In this document: piece by piece, positions 25,312 to 34,340 of the stretch | Layout: each line of letters starts with the position of its first letter | Position numbering within the stretch: position 1 is the first letter of the stretch | DNA from: Alphaproteobacteria bacterium | GTDB lineage: Bacteria; Pseudomonadota; Alphaproteobacteria; Bin95 | Reading direction: 5' to 3' | DNA length: 41,818 nt | Assembly: GCA_022825195.1 (NCBI GenBank) | Contig: JAJDYL010000025.1 | Location: forward strand, 1 to 41,818 | Notes under the pieces: generated by a model | What the model saw: only the letters and a program-made list of their open reading frames with translations | Database searches by the model: none | What the model was told of the DNA's origin: nothing | Made by a program: the position numbers and the translations under genes

Positions 25312-25372
25312 GGCGCCGCTTCCCGCGGGAGGCAGGGTTCAGGCGTCCGGCGGGCGCCGCAAGGCGCCGGGC

Positions 25373-26605
<1,233 letters not shown>

Positions 26606-26743
26606 GAGGGGCAGTTTTGCGATTGTCGAGGGATTGGGCAAGTTTCCGGATTCCGGGCAGGCGTCCGAGATAGGCGCGCGCCGACGCACTATCAACCGCT
26701 GCCCGGCGACGGAAAAGGCCTCTCAGCTGGCCGGCCGATACGA

Positions 26744-27142
26744 TCAAGGCCGATCGGGCGGCCGGTCTCCGGTTTGCGAGACGGCGAGATTCAGCAAATC
26801 CCCCGTGGACGCATTTCGGAGTCTTTCCCCGGGCAAAGCTCCGGACACCGGGACCAGCGTTTCCCCGGCTATGCCGGCGAGAAGGTCGCTGACCGTCGAT
26901 AACGTCCAGTTCCCCGGTGCGCCCAGCAGCCTGTTGAGCTGCGCCGGGTCGTAGCCTATTCGCCGCGCAAGCTGGGCCTTGGTCAGGCCGCGCTCGTTCC
27001 GTTGCTCCAGGAATTTGCCGAGGACGAAGTCGTACAGCTCATTCCTCAATCGCTCCCTGAGATATTCCCGCTTGCCTTCCGGTATCCGAGCCTCGATGTC
27101 TGCTATGTCAGACCAGAAATTTTCTCTCTGAAATGAGGTCAT
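26744..27142 (-). CDS. XRE-type antitoxin
   Basis: A 132-residue protein with a helical N-terminal part (LRERLRNELYDFVLGKFLEQ) and a helix-turn-helix, RNERGLTKAQLARRIGYDPA followed by QLNRLLGAPGNWTLSTVSDL. It overlaps the 3' end of the RelE-like gene by 35 nt. Its job is presumably to neutralise that toxin and repress the pair. Toxin first, antitoxin second is the less common order. Base composition is less GC-rich than the neighbouring metabolic genes. Confidence 0.88.
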   Translation of the reverse strand: MTSFQRENFWSDIADIEARIPEGKREYLRERLRNELYDFVLGKFLEQRNERGLTKAQLARRIGYDPAQLNRLLGAPGNWTLSTVSDLLAGIAGETLVPVSGALPGERLRNASTGDLLNLAVSQTGDRPPDRP

Positions 27143-27656
27143 CGAGATTTCCTCCGGTCATGGGAATGTGGTGCGGAAACAGTCGCTTCCATGCCTCTTC
27201 GCATTGCAGTTTCGCCATTTCCCAGTTCAGGTCCCGCGCATCTCCCAGAGGTGGACGGTCGCCGGACGGCACCGAACGGGGGCGCCACAGAAGCGCAACA
27301 AACAGATCCGCGCAGGCGAAGTGGCCCAGGATACGCAGTCCGGGTTTGGGGTCCCGGCTTCGGATATCCCAGAAGCCGGCTTCCGGAGGGTCCAGAAGTC
27401 CCATGTAGGCGGAGCGGTGCTCGTAAGGCGTTCTGGAAACAGCCAACACGTTCCCGGCGACGAATGCCTCCAGGTCCGCTCTGAGTCGGTATGCCCGCCT
27501 TTCCATCGATGAATCCGGCCATGGCCCGTCGAGAATCCTCTGAATGTCTTCCGAGACCGCCATGATCCGCCGGACCTCGGAACCGGGGTCGAGAGGCGCG
27601 ACAAGGCTCAGACGACCGTCGTTCACCAGCTGCTGCACGCGATCGATTATTGACAT
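27108..27656 (-). CDS. RelE-like toxin with a long N-terminal extension
   Basis: A 182-residue protein. The region around 95-125 (AGFWDIRSRDPKPGLRILGH followed by FACADLFVALLWRPRS) follows the RelE/HigB-like fold, as in toxins whose substrate-binding strand reads FWELRSR.P.PGIR. About 90 residues precede this, longer than in typical RelE toxins, and about 50 follow, including WEMAKLQCEEAWKRLFPHH. The downstream gene encodes an overlapping XRE antitoxin. The start codon lies inside an inverted repeat, and no Shine-Dalgarno sequence is present. Confidence 0.75.
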   Translation of the reverse strand: MSIIDRVQQLVNDGRLSLVAPLDPGSEVRRIMAVSEDIQRILDGPWPDSSMERRAYRLRADLEAFVAGNVLAVSRTPYEHRSAYMGLLDPPEAGFWDIRSRDPKPGLRILGHFACADLFVALLWRPRSVPSGDRPPLGDARDLNWEMAKLQCEEAWKRLFPHHIPMTGGNLDDLISERKFLV

Positions 27657-27665
27657 TTAAGTCAA
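27650..27665. promoter_or_regulatory. Operator-like inverted repeat over the RelE-like toxin start codon
   Basis: TTGAC and GTCAA are perfect 5-bp arms around ATTTAA; the toxin ATG (minus strand, 27654-27656) lies within it. Binding of the XRE antitoxin here would block transcription, and possibly the start if the mRNA is leaderless. Confidence 0.4.
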
Positions 27666-27732
27666 TCCAAAAGGAAAGGCAAGCAATTTCCGGGCAGAAC
27701 GCCCGATGGATGCGAGGGGGAAGCGCCCTCGC

Positions 27733-29226
27733 TCAGTCAGGACCCTCAAGCCAAGGGCCGGCGGGGCCGGGCGGAACCCGCGCTTTCGCCGCCTGCTCGA
27801 AGGCATGGGCGTAGCCGATCAGCGGCCCGTCGCGCCAGGCGGCGGCGATGAAGGAAAGGCCGACCGGCAGGCCGGCGACATAGCCGGCGGGCACCGTGAC
27901 GCTCGGATAGCCGGAGACGGCGGCGAGGCCCGAACTGCCGCCGAGGCGGTTGTCGCCATTGACGAGGTCGATCGCCCAGGGAACCGGCGAGGTGGGCGCG
28001 ACCAGCGCATCGAGCCGCTCGCCGGCAAGGGCGCGGTCGATGCCCTCGCCGCGGGTGAGCCGGCGGCACGCGGCGAGCGCCCGCCTGTAGGCCTCGCTGT
28101 CGGTGCCGTCCGTCTCCTCGGCCGCGATCAGCTGTTCCTGCCCGAACCACTGCATCACTCGGTCGGCATGGTCGATGTTGAACCGGATCAGCTCGGCGAG
28201 GGAATGGACCGGGCATTCGGGGCCGAGCGCCGAGAGCCAGGCATTCAGCCCCTGTTTGAACTCGGTCCGCATGACGATGATTTCGTGACCGCGGATGTCG
28301 TCGCGGGTCGGCATCGCGATCCCGTCCACGAGCACGGCGCCCGCATCGGCCAGCACGGCGAGGGCTTGCTCGAACACCCGGTCCACGGCCTCGTGGAAGC
28401 CGCAATAGGTCCGTACCACGCCAATCCTGGCGCCGCTGAGCGCGCCGGGATCGAGAAAGGCCGTGAAACCGGCGGCCGGCGGCGGACGGCTCGCCGGATC
28501 GTCCGGGTCCGCGCCCGCGATGGCGCCGAGCAGGAGGGCTGCGTCGGCCACCGTGCGCGCCATCGGCCCCGCCGTGTCCTGGCTCGCCGCGATGGGGACG
28601 ATCCCGGTGCGCGAGACGAGGCCGAGGGTGGGTTTGATGCCGGCGACGGAGTTCATGGCGGAGGGGCCGACAATCGAGCCGTCGGTCTCCGTGCCGATGG
28701 CGGCGGGCGCGAAGTCCCGCGCCACCGCAACCCCGGAGCCGGAGCTGGAGCCGCCGGGCGTGCGGTCGGTCGCATAGGCGTTGCGGACCTGGCCGCCGCG
28801 GCTCGACCAGCCGCTCGACGAGCGCGTGGAGCGGAAATTCGCCCATTCGCTGAGATTGGTCTTGCCGAGCAGCACCGCGCCGGCCTCGCGCAGGCGCCGG
28901 GCGACATGGCTGTCCGCCTTCGCCCGCACGCCGTCGAGCGCGAGCGAGCCGGCCGAGGTCATCATGGCGTCGCCCGTCGCGATATTGTCCTTCAGCAGGA
29001 CGGGCACGCCGTGGAGCGGCCCGCGGACGCGGCCGGCGGCGCGCTCGCGGTCGCGCTGATCGGCGATGTCCGGCGCGTCGGGATTGAGGAAGGCGACCGA
29101 CCGGAACGGCCCGTCCCCGGCCGCGATCCGCTCCCGGAACGTCTCCACGAGGTCGGTCGAGCGCAGCTCTCCGGCCGCCATCAGGCGGGCGAGATCGGCG
29201 ATCCGGGCTTCTTTCGGCAGGGTCAT
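27733..29226 (-). CDS. Amidase signature family enzyme
   Basis: A 497-residue amidase with the Ser-cisSer-Lys triad: Lys79 in PVLLKDNIATGD, the cis-Ser around residue 160 in TPGGSSSGSGVAVA, and nucleophile Ser184 in GTETDGSIVGPSA. The N-terminal LPKEARIADLARLMAAGELR is common in members that act on small amides or peptides. The start at 29226 lacks a Shine-Dalgarno sequence, and a candidate promoter places the transcript start only a few bases upstream. It is divergent from the adenine deaminase gene across 91 bp. Substrate unknown. Confidence 0.92.
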   Translation of the reverse strand: MTLPKEARIADLARLMAAGELRSTDLVETFRERIAAGDGPFRSVAFLNPDAPDIADQRDRERAAGRVRGPLHGVPVLLKDNIATGDAMMTSAGSLALDGVRAKADSHVARRLREAGAVLLGKTNLSEWANFRSTRSSSGWSSRGGQVRNAYATDRTPGGSSSGSGVAVARDFAPAAIGTETDGSIVGPSAMNSVAGIKPTLGLVSRTGIVPIAASQDTAGPMARTVADAALLLGAIAGADPDDPASRPPPAAGFTAFLDPGALSGARIGVVRTYCGFHEAVDRVFEQALAVLADAGAVLVDGIAMPTRDDIRGHEIIVMRTEFKQGLNAWLSALGPECPVHSLAELIRFNIDHADRVMQWFGQEQLIAAEETDGTDSEAYRRALAACRRLTRGEGIDRALAGERLDALVAPTSPVPWAIDLVNGDNRLGGSSGLAAVSGYPSVTVPAGYVAGLPVGLSFIAAAWRDGPLIGYAHAFEQAAKARVPPGPAGPWLEGPD

Positions 29227-29235
29227 GGGGAAGGG

Positions 29236-29264
29236 ACTATCGGGCGGTTGCCGTCCCGGCGCAA
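29236..29264 (-). promoter_or_regulatory. Candidate promoter of the amidase gene (leaderless transcript)
   Basis: On the minus strand TTGCGC (29259-29264) and GATAGT (29236-29241) are 17 bp apart. The -10-like hexamer ends 9 nt before the ATG, which would give an almost leaderless mRNA and explain the missing Shine-Dalgarno sequence. Matches to consensus are partial. Confidence 0.35.
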
Positions 29265-29317
29265 ACTGGTATTGGCTTGGCGACCGGCCGGACGGGCCGG
29301 TTCGCACGGAGGCGGGC

Positions 29318-30352
29318 ATGGATATGAGGTCGTTTGTCCGGGCGCTGCCCAAGGCGGAACTCCACCTGCACCTGGAGGGCGCGCTCGACCCGGAAACGAT
29401 GATGCGGCTCGCCCGCAGGAACGGGGTCGACATCCCGTTCCGCTCGGTGGAGGAGATCCGGGCCGCCTACCGCTTTACCGAACTGCAGGACTTCCTGGAC
29501 ATCTACTACCGGGGCATGGACGTGCTGCGCACGGAAGAGGACTTCTACGACCTTGCCACCGGCTATCTGGAGCGCGCGGCCGCCGACGGGGCGGTGCATG
29601 TCGAGGTGTTTTTCGACCCCCAGGGGCACACCGCGCGCGGCATTCCCTTCGCGGTCGCGGCGGACGGCATCCTGGCGGCGCTCGCCGACGGGCGGGAGAG
29701 GCTCGGCGTCACCTCGCTGCTCATCATGTGCGTCCTCAGGCATCTGAGCGAAGACGACGGATTCGCCGCCTTTCGCGAGGCCGGGCCCTATATCGCCGAC
29801 GGGCGGATCGCCGGCCTCGGCCTCGATTCGACCGAAAGGGACAATCCGCCGGCAAAGTTCGAACGCCTCTTCGCGGCCGCGCGCGGGGCCGGCCTCAGGC
29901 TCGTCGCCCATGCCGGCGAGGAAGGGCCGGCGTCCTATGTCGCCGAGGCGGTGGATCGGCTGGGCGTGGACCGGATCGACCATGGCAACCGCGCGCTGGA
30001 AGACCCGGCGCTGGTTCGCCGCCTCGCCGAACGGGGCATGACGCTGACGGTGTGCCCGCTCTCCAACCTCCGCCTCTGCGGCGTTCCCGACATGAGGCGG
30101 CACCCGCTGAAGCGCATGCTCGACGCGGGGCTGAAGGCGACGGTGAACTCCGACGACCCGGCCTATTTCGGCGGCTACCTGCTGGACAATTTCGTCGCGG
30201 TGGCGGAGGCGCTCGAACTTGACGGGGCAGACCTGGTGGCGCTCGCCCGGAATTCCATCGAAGGCTCGTTCCTGGACGACGCGGCGAAAAGGGCGCATCT
30301 GGACCGGCTGGCCGGGGCCGCCGCCGGGCGGGCGGAACAAGTCCGGCCGTGA
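29318..30352 (+). CDS. Adenine deaminase (ADA superfamily); adenosine deaminase possible
   Basis: A 344-residue zinc hydrolase. Metal ligands are His16 and His18 in LPKAELHLHLEG, then VAHAGEEGP and NSDDPAYFGGY. The stretches LQDFLDIYYRGMDVL, VEVFFDPQGHTARG and GLGLDSTE are those I recall for the adenine deaminase branch of the family (adenine to hypoxanthine) rather than for adenosine deaminases, which tend to have HLHLDG. GGAGG lies 5 nt before the ATG. The gene is alone on its strand, facing the repeat-rich gap; no linked purine gene is seen apart from nearby pyrimidine catabolism. Confidence 0.9.
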   Translation: MDMRSFVRALPKAELHLHLEGALDPETMMRLARRNGVDIPFRSVEEIRAAYRFTELQDFLDIYYRGMDVLRTEEDFYDLATGYLERAAADGAVHVEVFFDPQGHTARGIPFAVAADGILAALADGRERLGVTSLLIMCVLRHLSEDDGFAAFREAGPYIADGRIAGLGLDSTERDNPPAKFERLFAAARGAGLRLVAHAGEEGPASYVAEAVDRLGVDRIDHGNRALEDPALVRRLAERGMTLTVCPLSNLRLCGVPDMRRHPLKRMLDAGLKATVNSDDPAYFGGYLLDNFVAVAEALELDGADLVALARNSIEGSFLDDAAKRAHLDRLAGAAAGRAEQVRP

Positions 30353-30490
30353 CGACGGGGTTGCCGGACCGGGGCGCGGAAGCTTCATGTGTTTTACCGC
30401 AGTTCCGTTTGTTCGCTGAATTATTTGAAACAAGTCTCAATATATGATTGATCTACGAAAAATTTGCGCTATATCGGAACGAGAGGAAGG

Positions 30491-30504
30491 GGCGTCCGGA
30501 CGCC
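30491..30504. repeat. 14-bp perfect palindrome
   Basis: GGCGTCCGGACGCC is its own reverse complement. It lies 139 bp after the adenine deaminase stop. It may be a regulator site or a terminator stem; no T-run follows. Confidence 0.4.
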
Positions 30505-30596
30505 GCTCCCCCCGCCGCCGACGGAACGGAGCGGAATGCGATGGGCGCGCGATATGCAGGAACCGTACGGTGGAGCGTCGGTAACGGTATGGAGAT

Positions 30597-30813
30597 CATG
30601 ACATTTCATGACATCCCCGGCGGTCCCGCCGCCTCGCGCGCGGGCAATCAGGCGCGGGAACCGCGCCGGCGCAATGCGCGCGCCCGCGCCCGCGCAGCCC
30701 CGCGCACGATACGCGCGAAACAGGGTCGCCGGCCCCGCCCGGGGAGCACTGGAAACCGGCGGAACCGGTCCCGGCGGAGACCGGAACATGACAAAACATG
30801 ACATTCCATGACA
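30597..30813. repeat. Dispersed repeat copy B flanked by CATGACATT-type direct repeats
   Basis: Positions 30622-30752 match the reverse complement of the repeat at 297-420, with a 23-bp identical block (30707-30729) and a 16-bp one (30636-30651). The unit is bounded by CATGACATTTCATGACA (30597-30613) and CATGACATTCCATGACA (30797-30813), 16 of 17 identical and exactly 200 bp apart. A further CATGACA at 30787-30793 sits just before the right copy. The copy is oriented with the downstream VOC gene as copy A is with the terminase-like gene. Confidence 0.65.
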
Positions 30814-30878
30814 CCTTGGAGCCTCCCCCGCCCCCGCCGGGCGGATGCGGCAAACGGAACGGAAGGAAGGCGGAAGCC

Positions 30879-31262
30879 ATGCACAAGTGGATCGACCATA
30901 TCGTCGTTCGGGTGAGCGACCTCGACCGGAGCCTCGAGGATTACGAGACGAAGCTCGGGCTGAAGGCCGAGGCGCCGCCGGAGGAGGAGCCGCATCTGGG
31001 GCTCCGGCGCGCGATCCTGCCGCTCGGCGATTCGGGGCGCTTCATCGAGCTTGCCGAGCCGCTGGGCGACGGCGCCATCGCGCGGAGCCTCGAGAAGAAC
31101 GGCGAAGGGCTGCACCTCGTGGCGCTCGCGGTGGACGACCTGGAGGCCGCGAAGACGCAGATGGCGGAGAACGGCGCGCGGCTCATCGAGGCGACCGGCA
31201 TGGTCTTCGTCCATCCGAGCGACGGCCACGGCGTGCTCTACCAGCTCATCGAGCGGGAATAG
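30879..31262 (+). CDS. VOC (glyoxalase/epimerase) superfamily protein
   Basis: A 127-residue single-module vicinal oxygen chelate protein. MHKWIDHIVVRVSDLDRSLE places the first metal His at position 6, GLHLVALAVDDLEAAK the second, and HPSDGHGVLYQLIE closes the fold. The pattern is closest to methylmalonyl-CoA epimerase-like members, but no mutase is nearby and substrate is unknown. The ATG at 30879 has GGAAGGAAGG upstream. The amidase gene starts with GTG on the very next base after its stop, so this is the first gene of a four-gene plus-strand operon. Confidence 0.85.
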   Translation: MHKWIDHIVVRVSDLDRSLEDYETKLGLKAEAPPEEEPHLGLRRAILPLGDSGRFIELAEPLGDGAIARSLEKNGEGLHLVALAVDDLEAAKTQMAENGARLIEATGMVFVHPSDGHGVLYQLIERE

Positions 31263-32438
31263 GTGGCGGACACGGGCGGCGCTTTCGTTCCGGGCACCGA
31301 GGTCCGGATCGAGGGCCGCGCCGGCGGACCGCTCGACGGGCTGACCTTCGCCGCCAAGGACCTGTTCGACGTGGCCGGCCTGCCGACGGGCGGCGGCAAT
31401 CCCGACTGGGAGGGCGCGGACGCACCCGCCGGCCGCCATGCCTGGGCCGTCGAGACGCTGCTGGACGCCGGCGCGGCGTTCATCGGCAAGACCGTCACCG
31501 ACGAGGTCTCGCTCGGCATCCTCGGCGAGAGCGCCTTCTACGGCACGCCCGTCAATCCCGCGGCGCCGGAGCGGGTGCCGGGCGGCTCGTCCTCGGGCTC
31601 GGCCTCGGCCGTCGCCTCGGGCCTCTGCGACACCGCGCTCGGCACCGACACGGGCGGCTCGGTGCGTGTGCCGTCGAGCTTCTGCGGGCTTTACGGCATC
31701 CGCCCGACCTGGGGCCGGCTGGACCTCGGCGGCATGATGGCCCAGGCGCCGAGTTCGGACACGGCCGGCTGGTTCGCCCGCGACGCGGAGACCTTCGCGC
31801 GCATCTCCGCCGTGCTGCTGCAGGAGGCGGTTCCGGAGGCGCTGCCGGCCCGGCTGCTGGTGGCTGCGGACGCCTTCGGTTTCGCCGATGCGGCGGTCGC
31901 CGAGGCGCTCCGGCCTACGGTCGAGCGGCTTGGCCGGATCGCGGGCGCCGTCGAGGAGGTGACGATGGCGCCGCCGGGCCTTTCCGCCTGGGCGCGGGCG
32001 CAGCGCACGCTGCAGCCCTGGGAGGCCTGGCTCACATTCCGGGACTGGCTCGACCGGCGCAATCCGCGCATGGCGTATTCGGTCGCCCGCAACCTCGTCC
32101 GGGGCGCGGATATCGCCGAGGCGGACCGGCTCTGGGCATCCATGCTGCGGGCGGAGGCGCGGGCCCGGCTCACCCGCCTGCTGCCGCCGGGCACGGTGCT
32201 GTGCCTGCCGACCACACCCTTCCCGGCCCCGCCGAAGGGCCTCTCCATCTCCGAGCAGGAGGTGCTGAGGACCCGCATCTCGGTGCTTGCGAGCCATGGC
32301 GGGCTCACGGGCGTGCCGCAGGTCAACCTGCCGGGCGCGGCGGTGGACGGTCTTCCGGTCGGCCTTTCGATCGTCGGCGGGCACGGCGCGGACACGAGCC
32401 TCGTGGCGCTGGCGCTTGCAATGGAGCGAACGCAATGA
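31263..32438 (+). CDS. AMI1-like amidase
   Basis: A 391-residue short amidase-signature enzyme. Lys32 (FAAKDLFDVAGLPTGGGNPD), cis-Ser near 109 (RVPGGSSSGSASAVASG) and nucleophile Ser133 (GTDTGGSVRVPSSFCGLYG) form the triad. The spacing and wording, including GNPDW, GESAFYGTPVNPAAP and SSDTAGWFARD, match the plant AMI1/indole-3-acetamide hydrolase group and its bacterial relatives. The GTG start directly abuts the VOC stop. The ATGA overlap with the next gene couples it to an AtzH/HpxZ-like protein, an association also seen with ureide- and triazine-degrading amidases. Substrate not determined. Confidence 0.92.
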   Translation: MADTGGAFVPGTEVRIEGRAGGPLDGLTFAAKDLFDVAGLPTGGGNPDWEGADAPAGRHAWAVETLLDAGAAFIGKTVTDEVSLGILGESAFYGTPVNPAAPERVPGGSSSGSASAVASGLCDTALGTDTGGSVRVPSSFCGLYGIRPTWGRLDLGGMMAQAPSSDTAGWFARDAETFARISAVLLQEAVPEALPARLLVAADAFGFADAAVAEALRPTVERLGRIAGAVEEVTMAPPGLSAWARAQRTLQPWEAWLTFRDWLDRRNPRMAYSVARNLVRGADIAEADRLWASMLRAEARARLTRLLPPGTVLCLPTTPFPAPPKGLSISEQEVLRTRISVLASHGGLTGVPQVNLPGAAVDGLPVGLSIVGGHGADTSLVALALAMERTQ

Positions 32439-32839
32439 CGGACATGACACCGAATATCCCGGAAGTCGTCGCGGAGGTGCGCGCGCGCTTCGAGGCCTAT
32501 GAGGCCGCGCTGGAGGTGAAGGACGTCGATGTGCTGGACGCGACCTTCTGGGAGAGCCCGCACACCATCCGCTATGCGCTGCACGAGAACGGCTACGGCT
32601 TCGACCAGATCCACGCCCACCGCGTCGCCCGCCCACAGGGGCCCGGCATCAAGGAGGAGCGCCGGCGGCTGGAAATCCTGACGCTCGGGCGCGACTGGGC
32701 CGTGGTCAACCTGGAGTTCAAGGTTCGCGGCCGCGAGCTCATCGGGCGGCAGAGCCAGACCTGGGCGCGCTTCCCGGACCTCGGCTGGAAGGTCGTGGCC
32801 GCGCATGTCTCCACGGTGAGCGAGACGGCCTTCTGGTGA
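32435..32839 (+). CDS. AtzH/HpxZ-like protein (DUF3225)
   Basis: A 134-residue NTF2-like protein. The middle reads DVDVLDATFWESPHTIRYAL, then YGFDQIHAHRVARP and the C-terminal half has WAVVNLEFKVRGRELIGRQS and WKVVAAHVS. This is the pattern of HpxZ (oxalurate use) and AtzH (cyanuric acid route), small enzymes or helpers found next to amidases. Its ATG overlaps the amidase stop (ATGA). It probably helps hydrolyse the product or substrate of the amidase, so a ureide or carboxyamide compound is a possible target. Confidence 0.88.
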   Translation: MTDMTPNIPEVVAEVRARFEAYEAALEVKDVDVLDATFWESPHTIRYALHENGYGFDQIHAHRVARPQGPGIKEERRRLEILTLGRDWAVVNLEFKVRGRELIGRQSQTWARFPDLGWKVVAAHVSTVSETAFW

Positions 32840-32885
32840 GCGTGCGAGACCTCATCCCGGCGCCGGCCCGCGGCGGTTGCGCCTC

Positions 32886-34331
32886 GTGAGCGGGTCTTTC
32901 GATGTCGTGGTCGTCGGGTCGGGCATTGCCGGCCTTTCGGCAGCCGTCTCGGCGCTGGAGGCGGGCGCGCGGGTGGCGGTGCTGGAGCGCGCAGCGCGCG
33001 AGGAGCGGGGCGGCAACACCCGCTACACGGAGAGCTTCTGGCGGATGCGGGACCATGACACGGTCTCGGAGGATTTCGACGAGCGGCTGGCGGGCAATGC
33101 GGGCGGGCATTTCGACCCGGAATTCGTGAAGGACGCCGGCCGCCCCTACGAGGACTGGCCCCGTCCGCTCCGGGCCTTCGGTTTCACCGACCCGGAGCTG
33201 ATCCGCGTCTGGGGCGACGATGCCGGCCCGGCGCTCCGCTGGCTTGAGGGATTCGGCGTGCGCTGGGACTTCCTGCCGACCTACTTTCCCTACCAGTCCA
33301 CGACGCGGATCGCGCCGGTCGGCGGGGGCCTCGCCCTGGTGGAGGCGCTGGCGGCGGAGGCCGAACGGCGCGGCGCGTCCTTCTTCTACGACACCGCCGC
33401 GCGGGGCCTCGTCCGCAACGATGACGGCGAGATCGTCGGCGTCGAGGCCGTGCGGCGCGGCCGGCCCCGCCGCTTCCTCGGCCGGGTCGTGCTGGCTTGC
33501 GGCGGCTTCGAGGGCAATCCCGAAATGCTGGCGCGCTATCTCGGACCGAAGGCGCAATGGACGCGGCCCGTTGCGAAGGGCGGCTACTACAATCGCGGCG
33601 AGGGCGTCGCCATGGGCCTCGCCGTGGGCGCGGCCCCGGCCGGCGAGTTCGGCGCCTTCCACGCGCAGCCGGTCGATCCGCGCTCCGGCGCCATCGAGCC
33701 GGTGGTGCTGCATTACGGCTACGGCGTGCTGGTGAACCGCGAGGGCGGGCGCTTCATCGACGAGGCGGCCGGGCCGGTCGATGCCGGCTATGAGCGGGTC
33801 GCGCGCGCCGTGTTGGAGCAGCCGGAGGGCCTTGCCTGGGCGGTGTTCGACGCCGGGCTCGACGACGCGCCGCACTGGCGGGTGACGGTGCGCAGCGACC
33901 GCGCGCCGCTGGAAGCGCCGACGGTCGGGGCGCTGGCGCAGGCGGCCGGCCTCGACCCGGCGGCGCTCTCGGCCACGCTCGCCGCCTACAACGCCGCCTG
34001 CCCGGAGGACGTGTCCGCCTTCCGCCCGGACGGGCCGGACGGCCTCGCCACGCGGGGTCTTGCGCCGCCGAAGAGCAACTGGGCGCGGCCGCTCCTACGC
34101 CCGCCCTTCCGCGCCTGGCCGGTGATCTGCGCCAACTGCTTCACCTTCGGCGGCCTGCGCATCGACACGAGCGGGCGCGTCATCGACCTCGACGGCGACC
34201 CGGTTCCGGGCCTCTACGCCGCCGGCGAGACTGCCGGCCTCTATTACGGCGACTATACGGGCGCCACCTCCGTCATGCGCGGCGCCGTCTTCGGCCGCCG
34301 AGCCGGCCGCCACGCGGCGGGGGCGCAGTAG
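32886..34331 (+). CDS. FAD-dependent dehydrogenase, TcuA/fumarate reductase flavoprotein-like
   Basis: A 481-residue flavoprotein. The N-terminal SFDVVVVGSGIAGLSAAVSA binds FAD; ARRGVRW-type capping region is replaced by RWDFLPTYFPYQSTTRIAP; GGFEGNPEMLARYLG and the C-terminal FTFGGLRIDTSGRVID and GLYAAGETAGLYYGDYTGAT with SVMRG match tricarballylate dehydrogenase TcuA and fumarate-reductase-type flavoproteins. It oxidises a C-C bond next to carboxylates or reduces a double bond. The start is GTG at 32886, with TTG at 32877 as alternative; it follows the AtzH-like gene by 46 nt and ends convergently 9 bp from the G3E GTPase gene. Confidence 0.88.
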   Translation: MSGSFDVVVVGSGIAGLSAAVSALEAGARVAVLERAAREERGGNTRYTESFWRMRDHDTVSEDFDERLAGNAGGHFDPEFVKDAGRPYEDWPRPLRAFGFTDPELIRVWGDDAGPALRWLEGFGVRWDFLPTYFPYQSTTRIAPVGGGLALVEALAAEAERRGASFFYDTAARGLVRNDDGEIVGVEAVRRGRPRRFLGRVVLACGGFEGNPEMLARYLGPKAQWTRPVAKGGYYNRGEGVAMGLAVGAAPAGEFGAFHAQPVDPRSGAIEPVVLHYGYGVLVNREGGRFIDEAAGPVDAGYERVARAVLEQPEGLAWAVFDAGLDDAPHWRVTVRSDRAPLEAPTVGALAQAAGLDPAALSATLAAYNAACPEDVSAFRPDGPDGLATRGLAPPKSNWARPLLRPPFRAWPVICANCFTFGGLRIDTSGRVIDLDGDPVPGLYAAGETAGLYYGDYTGATSVMRGAVFGRRAGRHAAGAQ

Positions 34332-34340
34332 CGGGCGCGC

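Larger units (their letters stand above)
30353..30878. other. 526-bp gene-free region with palindrome and repeat copy B
   Basis: No supported gene. The first 130 bp include an AT-rich patch (about 30395-30480), unusual here and a possible promoter zone. A 14-bp palindrome follows at 30491-30504, then a repeat unit bounded by direct repeats (30597-30813). The Arg-rich open frames across 30600-30800 reflect the GC-rich repeat. Confidence 0.7.

Noticed and set aside
29318..30352. Adenosine deaminase as the first-choice name
   Set aside because: The HLHLEG motif and the FFDPQGHTARG stretch fit the adenine deaminase branch better; kept as an alternative.
30601..30801. A 66-residue Arg-rich ORF in the gap before the VOC gene
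   Set aside because: It coincides with the repeat unit, changes frame relative to the repeat copy at 297-420, and has no ribosome binding site or family match.
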